A DNA stretch of 64,000 nucleotides from Alteromonas sp. BL110 (lineage in GTDB: Bacteria > Pseudomonadota > Gammaproteobacteria > Enterobacterales > Alteromonadaceae). Below, piece by piece: positions 1 to 8,617 of this stretch (position 1 is its first letter; every line of letters begins with the position of its first letter). Made by a program: the position numbers and the translations under genes. The notes under the pieces were generated by a model. That model was not told where the DNA came from and made no database searches. It saw only the letters and a program-made list of their open reading frames with translations. The stretch is from positions 3,162,001 to 3,226,000 of the forward strand of contig NZ_CP031967.1 of the NCBI RefSeq assembly GCF_003443615.1. The letters run 5' to 3'.

Positions 1-1
1 A

Positions 2-574
2 AATGAAAGGGTATTACCTCATTATATATTGATGCTGAGATCTCCTTTCGAGGTATTCGGTTCACTCAAAAAGCGAGATGATTTTTCTTTGGAAAAGTCA
101 CTAATGTTGTGGATGAATTATACCTTGAGTGGGTACTATCACTCAATGCATGCACCTCGATTGATTGTTCATTACAATCAGCTCTTATCATCTCCTGAAA
201 CCGTGGCCAAAAACATTGCTGCATTAATCGACAAACCTTTTGATATCGCTGCTTCACAGTTGTCTTTCGTAGATAAAAAGATGCGGAATCAGCGCACTGA
301 GCCTACTTTAGAAACTCCGCTTGCTGTAATGGCGCAGTCAGTTTATGAACAGCTATCGAAAGAGAAAGTAGATGAAGCAGAACTAAATAAAATCAGAAAT
401 GATTACTTGAGTTATCAATCTAGTCTATCCAATGTATTAAAAGAACACTTATTGGCAGTAAAAAAGGAAGAAGTGTTTTATAGGAAATTATTCGTCGATG
501 CATACAATTCATTTTGGTGGAAATGCAGTTGGCCAATCAAGAAAATAGAAGAGTTGATTAGAGGGAAAAAGTGA
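2..574 (+). CDS. sulfotransferase family protein, 5' end outside window
   Basis: The reading frame is open to the left edge, so this is the C-terminal ~190 residues of a longer protein. In-frame residues before the first possible start read VLPHYILMLRSPFEVFGSL, which resembles the 3'-phosphate-binding segment (R-x-P ... S) of PAPS-dependent sulfotransferases. A further conserved-looking stretch, RLIVHYNQLLSSPETVAKNIAALI, follows at about residues 55-80 and resembles the 'y edl..dp...' region of this fold. It probably sulfates a glycan or other surface molecule. Its stop overlaps the next glycosyltransferase start (TGATG), so the two are co-translated. The assignment rests on the C-terminal half only. 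Confidence 0.65.
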   Translation, partial: NERVLPHYILMLRSPFEVFGSLKKRDDFSLEKSLMLWMNYTLSGYYHSMHAPRLIVHYNQLLSSPETVAKNIAALIDKPFDIAASQLSFVDKKMRNQRTEPTLETPLAVMAQSVYEQLSKEKVDEAELNKIRNDYLSYQSSLSNVLKEHLLAVKKEEVFYRKLFVDAYNSFWWKCSWPIKKIEELIRGKK

Positions 575-1503
575 TGAGACACGTCGTTGTGGGGGTTATA
601 ACTTGTAGAAGGCCTGAATGGTTGTCTCGACTCCTCGATAGTCTACTCAAACAAGAAGTGCGAGAGGAAATAAAGGTCACGATTGCCGTCGTTGATAATG
701 CAAATGACGACAAAACCCGAAAAGTGGTTGAATCAAAAAAAGTTTCAAGTACATCGATTAACCTTCTTTACGATATCGAGCCTAAGCCTGGGATAGTGTT
801 TGCAAGGAATAAATGCGTTTCCCTATGTCAGTCATTGAATGCTGACTTTCTAGCCTTTATAGATGATGACGAATGGTTAGAACAAGATAATTGGATTAAC
901 ACGTTGCTCGAAGCATCTGAGCGATACAACTGCGATATCGTGACCAGTCGAGTTGTTTCAGTTGGAGAAAGTGGCACCCCTGATTGGGCTGTTAACCTCA
1001 TTTACGGGAAAAACCCTTACGAGGAAGGGGAGCAGCTACCAGTGTTTTATACCAACAACTTACTGCTTTCAAAAAGCGTTATTGCGGCCACAGTCCCCTG
1101 TTTTGATAAACGTTTTGCCATGACGGGAGCCAGTGATTATCATTTTGCATTAAGGTGTAATCACCTTGGGTTTCGTTGCGTGTACACAGAGGCTCCTGTA
1201 CACGAAGAGTTTCCTAAGAGCCGAGCAACGATTAAGTGGTTTTGCAGAAGGGGGTTTCGTTCCGGTATAGGATATACGCGATCTCACCTTTTTGAAGAAA
1301 CGTATGTCAAAGCGCTAGTTCGTGTTACCTTCATGACCATGGTCAGATTGGGGCGAAGCCTTTTGAGTTTCGCACAGGGCATCGTTACACTGAACAAAAC
1401 AAAATTAGTAGACGGCCTGTTTCGACTTTGTTCTGCGGCTGGTTCAGTTGCTGGCTTCTTCGGTATCAAACATGAAGAATATAAAGTTATTCATGGTAAA
1501 TAA
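574..1503 (+). CDS. glycosyltransferase family 2
   Basis: A 309-residue GT-A-type glycosyltransferase. The N-terminus VVVGVITCRRPEWLSRLL and AVVDNANDD form the nucleotide-sugar binding start, and FIDDDEWLEQDNW at about residue 95 carries the DXD-like metal/sugar-nucleotide acidic triad. A W-x10-RRGFRSG segment follows at about 215. I chose the ATG at 574 over the GTG at 571 because it gives the TGATG overlap with the upstream sulfotransferase and better spacing from GAGGG at 561-565. It should transfer a sugar to a growing surface polysaccharide; acceptor and donor cannot be read from the sequence. Confidence 0.85.
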   Translation: MRHVVVGVITCRRPEWLSRLLDSLLKQEVREEIKVTIAVVDNANDDKTRKVVESKKVSSTSINLLYDIEPKPGIVFARNKCVSLCQSLNADFLAFIDDDEWLEQDNWINTLLEASERYNCDIVTSRVVSVGESGTPDWAVNLIYGKNPYEEGEQLPVFYTNNLLLSKSVIAATVPCFDKRFAMTGASDYHFALRCNHLGFRCVYTEAPVHEEFPKSRATIKWFCRRGFRSGIGYTRSHLFEETYVKALVRVTFMTMVRLGRSLLSFAQGIVTLNKTKLVDGLFRLCSAAGSVAGFFGIKHEEYKVIHGK

Positions 1504-1559
1504 TTCAGCTCTGTGATTTTAGGATAACGAAATAGCGGTTAAAGTTTACGAGGCTCTTT

Positions 1560-3143
1560 ATGCAACGTTTTTACACTACAATACTCTTTCTCGTAGCGCT
1601 ATTGAGCGCTCATTGCGCCCTAGCCTCGGAAAGTGACTGTATAGAAAAAAATATTTCAGTGTATCAGTGGGGGGTGAGGCACTATGCAGCGATGCCAGCA
1701 ACACTATCGGTTCCGCCAGGTAATACACTTGATGCCTGCATTAAACTCACGGGTATTGGCACTAAACCTCTTGAAATAACGCCTAAGCATTACGATTTAT
1801 CTGTCAACGGTGGTCCTTTTATAACAGGCAAGACGTTACAAATATTCGATAATGATGTGCTGCGTATAAAGCTTGTAGCACCCGCAAAACCCAATGACCA
1901 CAAGGTAACTCGTCTTGAGTTTTTTGAAACTGATAAAACTATGCGACGAGATGTCTTGCGAATTGCCTGGCAAGTTCAAACTGATAACAGTAATACACTC
2001 CCTACCACGTGGTATGTAGGTTCAGACAAACGCTTTACTCAAGTATCTCAAGTTCTGGCGAAAGTACGCAGTGGTGATACAATCGTACTAAATAAAGCTG
2101 AAGTTTTTGAGCCATTTGAAATTAAATTTGTTTCTGGAAGTAAAGAATATCCAATTACCCTGACTTCGAATGCAGAAAGCGCAAATGAACGTCCGATCAT
2201 AAGTGGTGGGGTGCCCCGTTTTGGCTGGGCCGTTGGTTTACGTTCATCTCATTTCTGGGTAGTTGAAAACATTGTAATTAAAGATGCTGCAGTATGTTTC
2301 CGAAATGAATCTCACGGTACGGTTTTAAGGCAAGTACTTATAAAAGGTTGCCATATCGGAGTGATGGGAACGGACTATAATGCTGGCAGTTTGACGGTTA
2401 CTCACTCGGAGATTACTCAAAGCGGTGGGAGAGAAGCGGGTAAAAAGTGGGGCCACCCTATTTATGTGGCAAGTGACCCCCATACTTTTCCTAAAGCACA
2501 GCTAGTTTTAGCGCATAACTTTATACACAATAATCAAGGAAACAACGTAAAGTCCAGATACGAAAAAAGCCTCATACATAATAACTGGATAGAAGCCGGC
2601 AACGATAATCAAGCCCGTTATGTGCTTGAGTTAATTGGTTATGATGGACACTATGATTTTATGGGTCAAGAATACGTTGTGCAAAATAATTTCCTTATTC
2701 ACAATCGATATGGCTTAGGAAGCAGAGTTGGAGGCGACGGTAAGGGACCATCCAGGGGAAGCGTATCGTTTAAAAATAATTTATTTATAATTGGTTCGGG
2801 CTTTTCGTTTCCGCTTATTAGAACTTTTCAGGGACTTGGTGAATTAAACGTATTGAATAATACTGTAGCGTATACAGGAGAGACAGCTCCTATTACTTTC
2901 GTGCAGGATGAGTTAAACAATACGGATTGGCTAAACGGTAAGGCTAAAATATCTGTTATTGGTAATACCGTTAATCAATCAGTTACTTTGCTAACTACAA
3001 TAGAGCGCAGCAGCAAAGCCGATCAAAGTTTAGTTGAAATAGAGCAAAACCGTAATCTCGAGCCTTTACAGTTATCAAGAGATATCCTCAATTCAAATCG
3101 TCCCAACCCCGAAGAATATATCAGTGACATAGGGTTGAACTAG
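1560..3143 (+). CDS. secreted right-handed parallel beta-helix protein
   Basis: 527 residues with a classical signal peptide (MQRFYTTILFLVALLSAHC, AxA-type cleavage near residue 22), so exported to periplasm or outside. Residues ~25-150 look like an Ig-like beta domain. From ~160 onward there are recurring short strands with Asn ladders (NNFLIHNRYG, NNLFIIGSGFSF, NNTVAY), typical of pectate-lyase/chondroitinase-like beta-helices. The likely role is polysaccharide cleavage or epimerisation during export, as commonly seen for beta-helix proteins in exopolysaccharide clusters. No catalytic residues can be assigned with confidence. Its TAG stop overlaps the stop of the convergent gene. Confidence 0.7.
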   Translation: MQRFYTTILFLVALLSAHCALASESDCIEKNISVYQWGVRHYAAMPATLSVPPGNTLDACIKLTGIGTKPLEITPKHYDLSVNGGPFITGKTLQIFDNDVLRIKLVAPAKPNDHKVTRLEFFETDKTMRRDVLRIAWQVQTDNSNTLPTTWYVGSDKRFTQVSQVLAKVRSGDTIVLNKAEVFEPFEIKFVSGSKEYPITLTSNAESANERPIISGGVPRFGWAVGLRSSHFWVVENIVIKDAAVCFRNESHGTVLRQVLIKGCHIGVMGTDYNAGSLTVTHSEITQSGGREAGKKWGHPIYVASDPHTFPKAQLVLAHNFIHNNQGNNVKSRYEKSLIHNNWIEAGNDNQARYVLELIGYDGHYDFMGQEYVVQNNFLIHNRYGLGSRVGGDGKGPSRGSVSFKNNLFIIGSGFSFPLIRTFQGLGELNVLNNTVAYTGETAPITFVQDELNNTDWLNGKAKISVIGNTVNQSVTLLTTIERSSKADQSLVEIEQNRNLEPLQLSRDILNSNRPNPEEYISDIGLN

Positions 3144-3676
3144 ACAACGTAACCTACGTCTTTCTCCATGTCTTTATTCATAGACGCTTTAAGGTGAGAG
3201 GGAATATTATTTTCCGCGGTATATTCAGCACCGAAAATGGGAGAATTTTCCATTTCCGCACGCTTTTTTTCAATATACGCATCATAAGAGCAAATGTGGC
3301 GAGCGGGCACGCCTCCGAAAACGCTATTCGAAGGCACGTCCGAGCTTACAACACTGCCAGCACCAACAATGACCCTATCGCCTATTGTAACACCTGGTAA
3401 TACAATACTTCCTGCCCCGATAAATACCTTATTTCCAATAGATACCTTTGCTAATCGTGTATACCCTAATTCGTGTTTTGTACTGGCGTCATGAGCGAGA
3501 ATATGAACATTTGGAGCCAAGGTTACATTATCGCCTATGGTAATGTGCCAAGCGTGATCTGGGTCAATGATTACACCGCGCAACATATTAAAATGCTTGC
3601 CAATTTTAGCGCCATTTTGAATTGCTACGTTGACAGGGCTCACCGGACGCAATTTTCTTAAAATTTTTCTAATCAT
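3140..3676 (-). CDS. left-handed beta-helix (hexapeptide) acyltransferase
   Basis: 178 residues from the ATG at 3676, which has AAGGA six bases upstream; an in-frame TTG at 3700 would add eight residues without a ribosome site. Hexapeptide repeats run from about residue 25 to 135 (IGDNVTLAPNVHILAHD, IGNKVFIGAGSIVLPGVTIG, VIVGAGSVVSSDVPSNSVFGG), ending in the VPA-R segment usual in maltose/galactoside and WbbJ-type O-acetyltransferases. The histidine in ILAHDAST is the candidate catalytic base. It probably O- or N-acetylates a sugar of the polysaccharide. It converges on the beta-helix gene with a shared CTAG. Confidence 0.8.
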   Translation of the reverse strand: MIRKILRKLRPVSPVNVAIQNGAKIGKHFNMLRGVIIDPDHAWHITIGDNVTLAPNVHILAHDASTKHELGYTRLAKVSIGNKVFIGAGSIVLPGVTIGDRVIVGAGSVVSSDVPSNSVFGGVPARHICSYDAYIEKKRAEMENSPIFGAEYTAENNIPSHLKASMNKDMEKDVGYVV

Positions 3677-3692
3677 TTGGCTTCCTTTACGT

Positions 3693-3709
3693 TTACTCAA
3701 TTTGAGTAA
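3693..3709. repeat. inverted repeat in the leader of the acyltransferase gene
   Basis: TTACTCAA-T-TTGAGTAA is a perfect 8-bp inverted repeat with a one-base centre, ending 17 bases before the ATG of the minus-strand acyltransferase. The one-base centre argues against an RNA hairpin and for a protein operator, but no cognate regulator is known and it could be chance. Confidence 0.3.
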
Positions 3710-3760
3710 GTACGCACTGCAGTACCTAATTTATTATCATTAGAACCTGACGTATTAAAC

Positions 3761-4609
3761 CTACTTTTTCCAATTTTGACTAACTAGGAAACAGTCTGCG
3801 AATTCACTTTGCAATTTACAAAAGTCTTCCTCGAAAAGTACGTGCAACTGCGCGTAAGTTTGTTCATCTAGTGAGGGTACAGGCTTTGTAGCAGAGTTCT
3901 TTATACTGGCGATAACCTGGCCTGGCAAAACGCTTTTTAGAAACTTAGTGACTCTTTGTATATGCGCGGGGTTAATATGTTTTAGAACGCTAGCAGCTCC
4001 CCGCCACTGGTAAGATTTATTTTTAGTTTTTTCTGTTTCACCATGCTGCATTTCAACAGGAGAAAGTGAGAGAAAAGTGAGCAATTGTTGAAACACTTCA
4101 TCAGTATTATTCACAAAATCTTCAAAGAACAAAACTCGAATCTGTGTTTTAGGAAATACTTCCGCTATTGCGCTTAATTGCTGATAGTAACAGGAGCCAT
4201 TAAAGTGAGGTGAATTAGGCGATGAAATAGCCTCTAAAGGCTCACCTCTTTCTACGCCGTTTCTAATATAGTGCCAATACGACGACCAAGCACGCTTGGC
4301 CGGATCTCTTACTAGATAAATAATCTTGGCAGTTGGATCAACCTTAAAAAGTCGATTAGCAATGTCAACAGTATCGGATGTTTCGGTATACGAAGTCGAC
4401 GCATCAACTCTTACTGAGGACGTACTATCAAATAGTGCATCGTACTGTTGCAGGCTACTTTCATTTACTTCATGAATTGCGAAAGTATCAGGCTCTTTTC
4501 CTTTAGCGAGCGACACATCGGGGTGTAAATCAAGAAGATCTGCAAGTTTTGTAGTTCCCGACTTCGCAGCCCCAACAAGATACGTATACCTTGCCTTTAC
4601 ATTTTGCAT
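3761..4609 (-). CDS. PAPS-dependent sulfotransferase
   Basis: 282 residues. The 5'-phosphosulfate loop is at the extreme N-terminus (YLVGAAKSGTTKLADLL, residues ~10-26), and the 3'-phosphate-binding segment IIYLVRDPAKRAWSSYWHY lies at about 95-113, both classical for the Sulfotransfer_1 fold. It transfers sulfate from PAPS to a hydroxyl, most likely on the exopolysaccharide given the flanking acyltransferase and flippase. The sequence differs clearly from the partial sulfotransferase at the window edge, so two distinct sulfation steps are likely. The gene is divergent from the flippase at 4818, with a 208-bp shared control region. Confidence 0.85.
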   Translation of the reverse strand: MQNVKARYTYLVGAAKSGTTKLADLLDLHPDVSLAKGKEPDTFAIHEVNESSLQQYDALFDSTSSVRVDASTSYTETSDTVDIANRLFKVDPTAKIIYLVRDPAKRAWSSYWHYIRNGVERGEPLEAISSPNSPHFNGSCYYQQLSAIAEVFPKTQIRVLFFEDFVNNTDEVFQQLLTFLSLSPVEMQHGETEKTKNKSYQWRGAASVLKHINPAHIQRVTKFLKSVLPGQVIASIKNSATKPVPSLDEQTYAQLHVLFEEDFCKLQSEFADCFLVSQNWKK

Positions 4610-4817
4610 TTAAAAAGTCTCACTCGTTATAAATTGATGTACTCATATGCATCAATATGAAAGAATAATCGCGATATCATACAGTTGTATCTGGCTAAGT
4701 AAAATAAGGTTGAAGCATCTTCGTGTAATTTTTATCTGTTACTTTGAATGTTATGACTCGAGAATGAGTTCGTTCATCTAGTTTGAGCTAAACGTATTTT
4801 TCAACCGAGAAGGTGCA
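4610..4817. promoter_or_regulatory. divergent control region between sulfotransferase and flippase
   Basis: This 208-bp AT-rich gap must hold promoters for both genes. It contains an imperfect inverted repeat, ATTGATG (4633-4639) and CATCAAT (4650-4656), close to the sulfotransferase start. I cannot assign -35/-10 boxes with confidence. Confidence 0.3.
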
Positions 4818-6257
4818 ATGAGAGAAACCGTACTCCACTCCCTTAAATGGGTCGCTTTTGGTAAAGCTATAGGTCAGTCTGTAAGGTGGGTTACCACTAT
4901 TTTCACCCTGCAATTCTTGTTTCCTGAAGACTATGCAGTAATAGCACTTTCAACATTTTTTATGGCGCTTTCATGGTCATTTAGCCGAGGTGGCATCGCT
5001 CCAGCGCTTATCAGAGAAAAAAATATCGATGACCACCTGGTAGGGGAGTTCTTCACTTTATCAATAATCGCACACTTTCTGCTTTTCATCCTTTTGCAAA
5101 TACTCGCGGAGCCGTTAGCGACATTCTATGGAGACGCGCGACTTGAAGATGTTATAAGGGTCACCTCACTAACTTTTATCATTTCATTGATAGGTTTTAT
5201 CCCAAGTACTCTGCTAAATAGAGAAATGCTGTTTAAAAAACTCGCCATGGTAGATGCAATTGCAGAGTCTATAGGAGCATTGGCGACCGTTACTTTGGCT
5301 TGGTTGGGTTATGGTTATTGGTCTATTGTATTTGGCGTGGTGCTCACAGAGATTCTTAAACAGGTTGGATATTTATTCAGATCACCTTCTTGGATTTGGC
5401 CTAAAAAGTTTACTGAAAGAATTAAGAATACTTACGAATTTGCGTGGCGCGCTGCTACTCAGTCAGCATTAGGCTATATCATTTTTAACGTAGATGTTGC
5501 TATCGCAGGTGTCTTTCTTAGCATTACTGAGTTGGGAATTTATCAATTCGCTGTAGTATTGGCGATGATGCCGGCGGCAAAAGTATTGCCAATGCTTCGA
5601 CAAATCGCTCTACCGGTATATGCAAAGATCCAAGATGAACCTGCGTCATTAGAATGGTACTTCCTTAAAACTCAGCGTATCAGCGCGTTGATTTTCGTTC
5701 CTGTATTCTGGGGGATGGGAGGGACTGCGTTTGTACTTATTCCAACAGTTTTCGGAGAGAAATGGAGTGATGCAGCTATGGTTATTGCGGTTTACTGTAT
5801 TTCTATGCCCATTAAAAGTTTACAGCAACTTTTTAATCCGCTTATGAAAGCAACAGGTCAGATGAAAGTAGTTCTTTCTAATACATTCCTGTATGGCGCT
5901 ATTCTTATACCAAGCTTTTTTATGGGCGCTCAATTTGGTGGGGTAGGTATAGCCACATCATGGTTGGCCGCTTTTGGTTTTGCATTCTTTCTGGCGACCT
6001 ACCGCTCATGCAGAGCGCTTAATATAAGTTTTAGACACTATCTTGGGAGTATATATAAAGTGCACCTCTACGGTGGTGCTATGGCGACGGCATGTCTACT
6101 CATAGGGCACTATCTTGACATGATCTATCCACTAGTTACATTGAGTGTGCAAGTAATATCTGGTGCGCTAATTTATATAGGTCTCGTTTGGTTATTTTCC
6201 CGTGATTATTTAAAAGAAATCATTGAAATGTTTAGAGGTAAAATAACCAAAGCTTAG
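4818..6257 (+). CDS. oligosaccharide flippase, Wzx/WzxC-like (MOP superfamily)
   Basis: 479 residues, almost entirely hydrophobic, with about 12 membrane segments and short loops. The N-terminal pattern (KWVAFGKAIGQSVRWVTTIFTLQFLFPEDYA...IALSTFF) and SRGGIAPALIREKN are typical of polysaccharide-synthesis/WzxC-type transporters of the MOP family. It should flip lipid-linked oligosaccharide repeats across the inner membrane for polymerisation. No Wzy polymerase is recognisable in the window. It is flanked by sulfotransferase and glycosyltransferase genes, which supports an exopolysaccharide role. Confidence 0.85.
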   Translation: MRETVLHSLKWVAFGKAIGQSVRWVTTIFTLQFLFPEDYAVIALSTFFMALSWSFSRGGIAPALIREKNIDDHLVGEFFTLSIIAHFLLFILLQILAEPLATFYGDARLEDVIRVTSLTFIISLIGFIPSTLLNREMLFKKLAMVDAIAESIGALATVTLAWLGYGYWSIVFGVVLTEILKQVGYLFRSPSWIWPKKFTERIKNTYEFAWRAATQSALGYIIFNVDVAIAGVFLSITELGIYQFAVVLAMMPAAKVLPMLRQIALPVYAKIQDEPASLEWYFLKTQRISALIFVPVFWGMGGTAFVLIPTVFGEKWSDAAMVIAVYCISMPIKSLQQLFNPLMKATGQMKVVLSNTFLYGAILIPSFFMGAQFGGVGIATSWLAAFGFAFFLATYRSCRALNISFRHYLGSIYKVHLYGGAMATACLLIGHYLDMIYPLVTLSVQVISGALIYIGLVWLFSRDYLKEIIEMFRGKITKA

Positions 6258-6368
6258 ACGACTTAAACGGATACTTTGCAACTTCTCATGCCAACTACAG
6301 ATACTTATTTTCTTTTAAAGTTAGAAAAGACGATAAGCATTTTATCCACTAAAAACCGACCACTAAGT

Positions 6369-6387
6369 TTGGGTAGTCAGTACCCAA
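6369..6387. other. small hairpin between convergent flippase and glycosyltransferase genes
   Basis: TTGGGTA-GTCAG-TACCCAA forms a 7-bp stem with a five-base loop in the 197-bp convergent gap. Neither strand follows it with a convincing T-run, so it may be a weak or factor-assisted terminator. Nothing else is seen in this gap. Confidence 0.3.
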
Positions 6388-6454
6388 GCGTAGACGTCGC
6401 ATGAAAGCAGCTCATATGGTCAATCAAGCGACATTACTAACTAAATTTGTGTAT

Positions 6455-7573
6455 TTAGCGAAATAGCGACATAATCCGCGTTGCTGCGTTGTGCCATGTG
6501 TATTTTAAAATAGAATCTTTAATGAGCTTTCTATCCCACCCAAACTTGTTCATACTTAGCAAAGCTTGCGTAACTGACTTGGTACATTGAGGAGCGATCA
6601 AAACGCCACCTAAATTTGGTACCAAAACTTCAGATATACCCCCTACATCAGTAGCGATAACGGGTGTCCCTGTTGCTAAGGCTTCCATGATAACATTAGG
6701 AACCCCTTCTCTATAACTTGGCAATATGAGTGCGTCTGACTCATGAAGCTCGTTCACAAGCGATTGGTGAGGTATGGCGCCGAGTAGTGTCACAGCGTGC
6801 TCAAGAGACTTAGCGCTTATCAACTTTTGAAGTGCTTCTTTACTGCCACCTTCTCCTGCAATACGCAAAGTCATCATTTGGCCATTGAGCATCGCTTTTT
6901 CAAAACCTTCAATAAGCTCAAATACCCCTTTAGTTGGAATAAGAGAACCAACAAACAGAAGACGCTGCGTTTCGCTAGAAAACGGTGTGGTGTCTCTGAG
7001 CGTAAATACGTCAAAATCGACCCCGTTATAGATAACGTGAGGGTTTACCTCTGGTACGTGTTTTTTTACCACTTTAGCGAGCGCTTTGCTTTTTGTCGTT
7101 ACCGCAGTACTCTTTTTAAACGCCCAGCGCATCTGTTTTTTGTGCAAAGGCTGCTGCATCAGTGCATTAACATCACTGCCTAAGCATTCAATGATGAGTT
7201 TGTATTTAAAAACGCTTTTTCCCAGTGCTGCAACGACAGCTTCAGCATAAGCCCAGCTAGCTATTACATTTTCACTCTTAGCTAACCAAACCAAAGGTTT
7301 TACACAAATAATAAGTGACAACAACAAGAAGAGAGGGTGTAAAGAGGTAAGAACTTTAGGAATATAAAAAAACGGAAATAAACAAAAGCCTTCAGGACTT
7401 CTGTGACCGTTAATCACAACCTGCTTGAAATAGGTAAACCAAGGAACAGGCATCAGAACTTTAACATCGGCATGTGCTTTCAGGTGCCTAATTTCCTCAA
7501 AGTTGTATGTCGCTCTAGCTGGTTGCCATGGAAGAGGATGCAGGTTAGTGAAGAAAAGAATAGATTTTTTCAT
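6455..7573 (-). CDS. glycosyltransferase family 4 (GT-B fold)
   Basis: 372 residues. The C-terminal half has the GT4 signature: VIYNGVDFDVF at ~180, LLFVGSLIPTKGVFELIEGF at ~205, and the E-x7-E block YREGVPNVIMEALATGTPV at ~287 followed by ATDVGGISE. It transfers an activated sugar with retention of configuration in polysaccharide repeat assembly. It is the last gene of a tightly packed minus-strand run starting at prsT; its start overlaps the stop of the next GT4 by one base, which implies one transcript. Confidence 0.9.
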   Translation of the reverse strand: MKKSILFFTNLHPLPWQPARATYNFEEIRHLKAHADVKVLMPVPWFTYFKQVVINGHRSPEGFCLFPFFYIPKVLTSLHPLFLLLSLIICVKPLVWLAKSENVIASWAYAEAVVAALGKSVFKYKLIIECLGSDVNALMQQPLHKKQMRWAFKKSTAVTTKSKALAKVVKKHVPEVNPHVIYNGVDFDVFTLRDTTPFSSETQRLLFVGSLIPTKGVFELIEGFEKAMLNGQMMTLRIAGEGGSKEALQKLISAKSLEHAVTLLGAIPHQSLVNELHESDALILPSYREGVPNVIMEALATGTPVIATDVGGISEVLVPNLGGVLIAPQCTKSVTQALLSMNKFGWDRKLIKDSILKYTWHNAATRIMSLFR

Positions 7574-8616
7574 TATCGATATGCTGCTTCATAAATCGAG
7601 GATACATCATTAATGGCGTAATTCTGATTAACAAATTCATATGCGCTCAGCCCAACGTGTTTTAAGCTGTCTCGATTATGTATTTGCGAAAGTAGCAGTG
7701 TATGCCAACACTCAATATCATCAACATTGTAAATAAACCCATTTTCCCCATGTTGAATAAGGCGAGGAATTTGACCAACGGAAGTAGATATCGCAGGAAT
7801 GCCCCGAGCCATAGCCTCTAGCAAAGACATAGGTAATCCTTCAGTGGTTGAGTTAATTAATAGAATATCCTGACGCTCATAAATGGCATCTTCGTCTAAC
7901 ACTTCACCGTGCAGTGTTACGGAATCGTGTAATGCGTATTTCGTGATGAGATGCTCTATGGCACTTCGCTCAGGCCCATTCCCAAACACATTTAACTTTG
8001 CAAACTGTCTAAGCTCATACCGAGCGAAGGCTTCTACCAATTGTGCAATGTTTTTAAGTGGCACAAGTCGACACACAGTACATAAATTTAAGATTGGCTG
8101 TTCTGCGATATTTTGGGGAATAGGGGGGCAATAAACGCCATTACTAATGACGATAACGTCTTGTGGCTTCCACTTATAACGTTTGTAAATCCCCTCTCTA
8201 ATGCTTTCAGAAACACCAAACACTTTGTCGATATAAAGTTGTGCCAGTTTGTGAGATCCCTTTACAAACCCAATAGGAGGTTCAACTTCACCGTGGATCG
8301 TATAAATCACTTTTTTAAAGAGTAGAATGGGGAAAATAGGTGCAAAGGCTTTTATCACCGCCGGGGAGTGAATATGAACTGTGGAAAAGCCGGCTAAATA
8401 ACGTGATGCCTTTATAAGGCGCGTAATAATATTTCCTTTAACGTTGATAACCTCAACGCCGAGTGATTCTATGTCATGTTGAAACGCGTCGCTTTTATCA
8501 CCAAACGATAAAACTTTGACATCGAGGCCTTTTTGACTTTGTACCTTAACCAGGTTCTTAACACATTTTTCCGCACCACCAACTTTCAAACTGCTTACGC
8601 AGTGTAAAATACGCAT
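7573..8616 (-). CDS. glycosyltransferase family 4
   Basis: 347 residues. The N-terminal HCVSSLKVGGAEKCVKNLV (residues 5-23) is the usual GGAE acceptor-side loop, VISNGVYCPP marks the linker, and TTEGLPMSLLEAMARGIPA at ~258 is the donor-binding E-x7-E motif. It is a cytoplasmic sugar transferase of the same operon, one base from the deacetylase gene and overlapping the following GT4. Its substrate is unknown. Confidence 0.9.
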   Translation of the reverse strand: MRILHCVSSLKVGGAEKCVKNLVKVQSQKGLDVKVLSFGDKSDAFQHDIESLGVEVINVKGNIITRLIKASRYLAGFSTVHIHSPAVIKAFAPIFPILLFKKVIYTIHGEVEPPIGFVKGSHKLAQLYIDKVFGVSESIREGIYKRYKWKPQDVIVISNGVYCPPIPQNIAEQPILNLCTVCRLVPLKNIAQLVEAFARYELRQFAKLNVFGNGPERSAIEHLITKYALHDSVTLHGEVLDEDAIYERQDILLINSTTEGLPMSLLEAMARGIPAISTSVGQIPRLIQHGENGFIYNVDDIECWHTLLLSQIHNRDSLKHVGLSAYEFVNQNYAINDVSSIYEAAYR

Positions 8617-8617
8617 C

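Noticed and set aside
6369..6387. Bidirectional intrinsic terminator between flippase and GT4
   Set aside because: A stem is present but there is no T-run on either side, so it is kept only as a hairpin.
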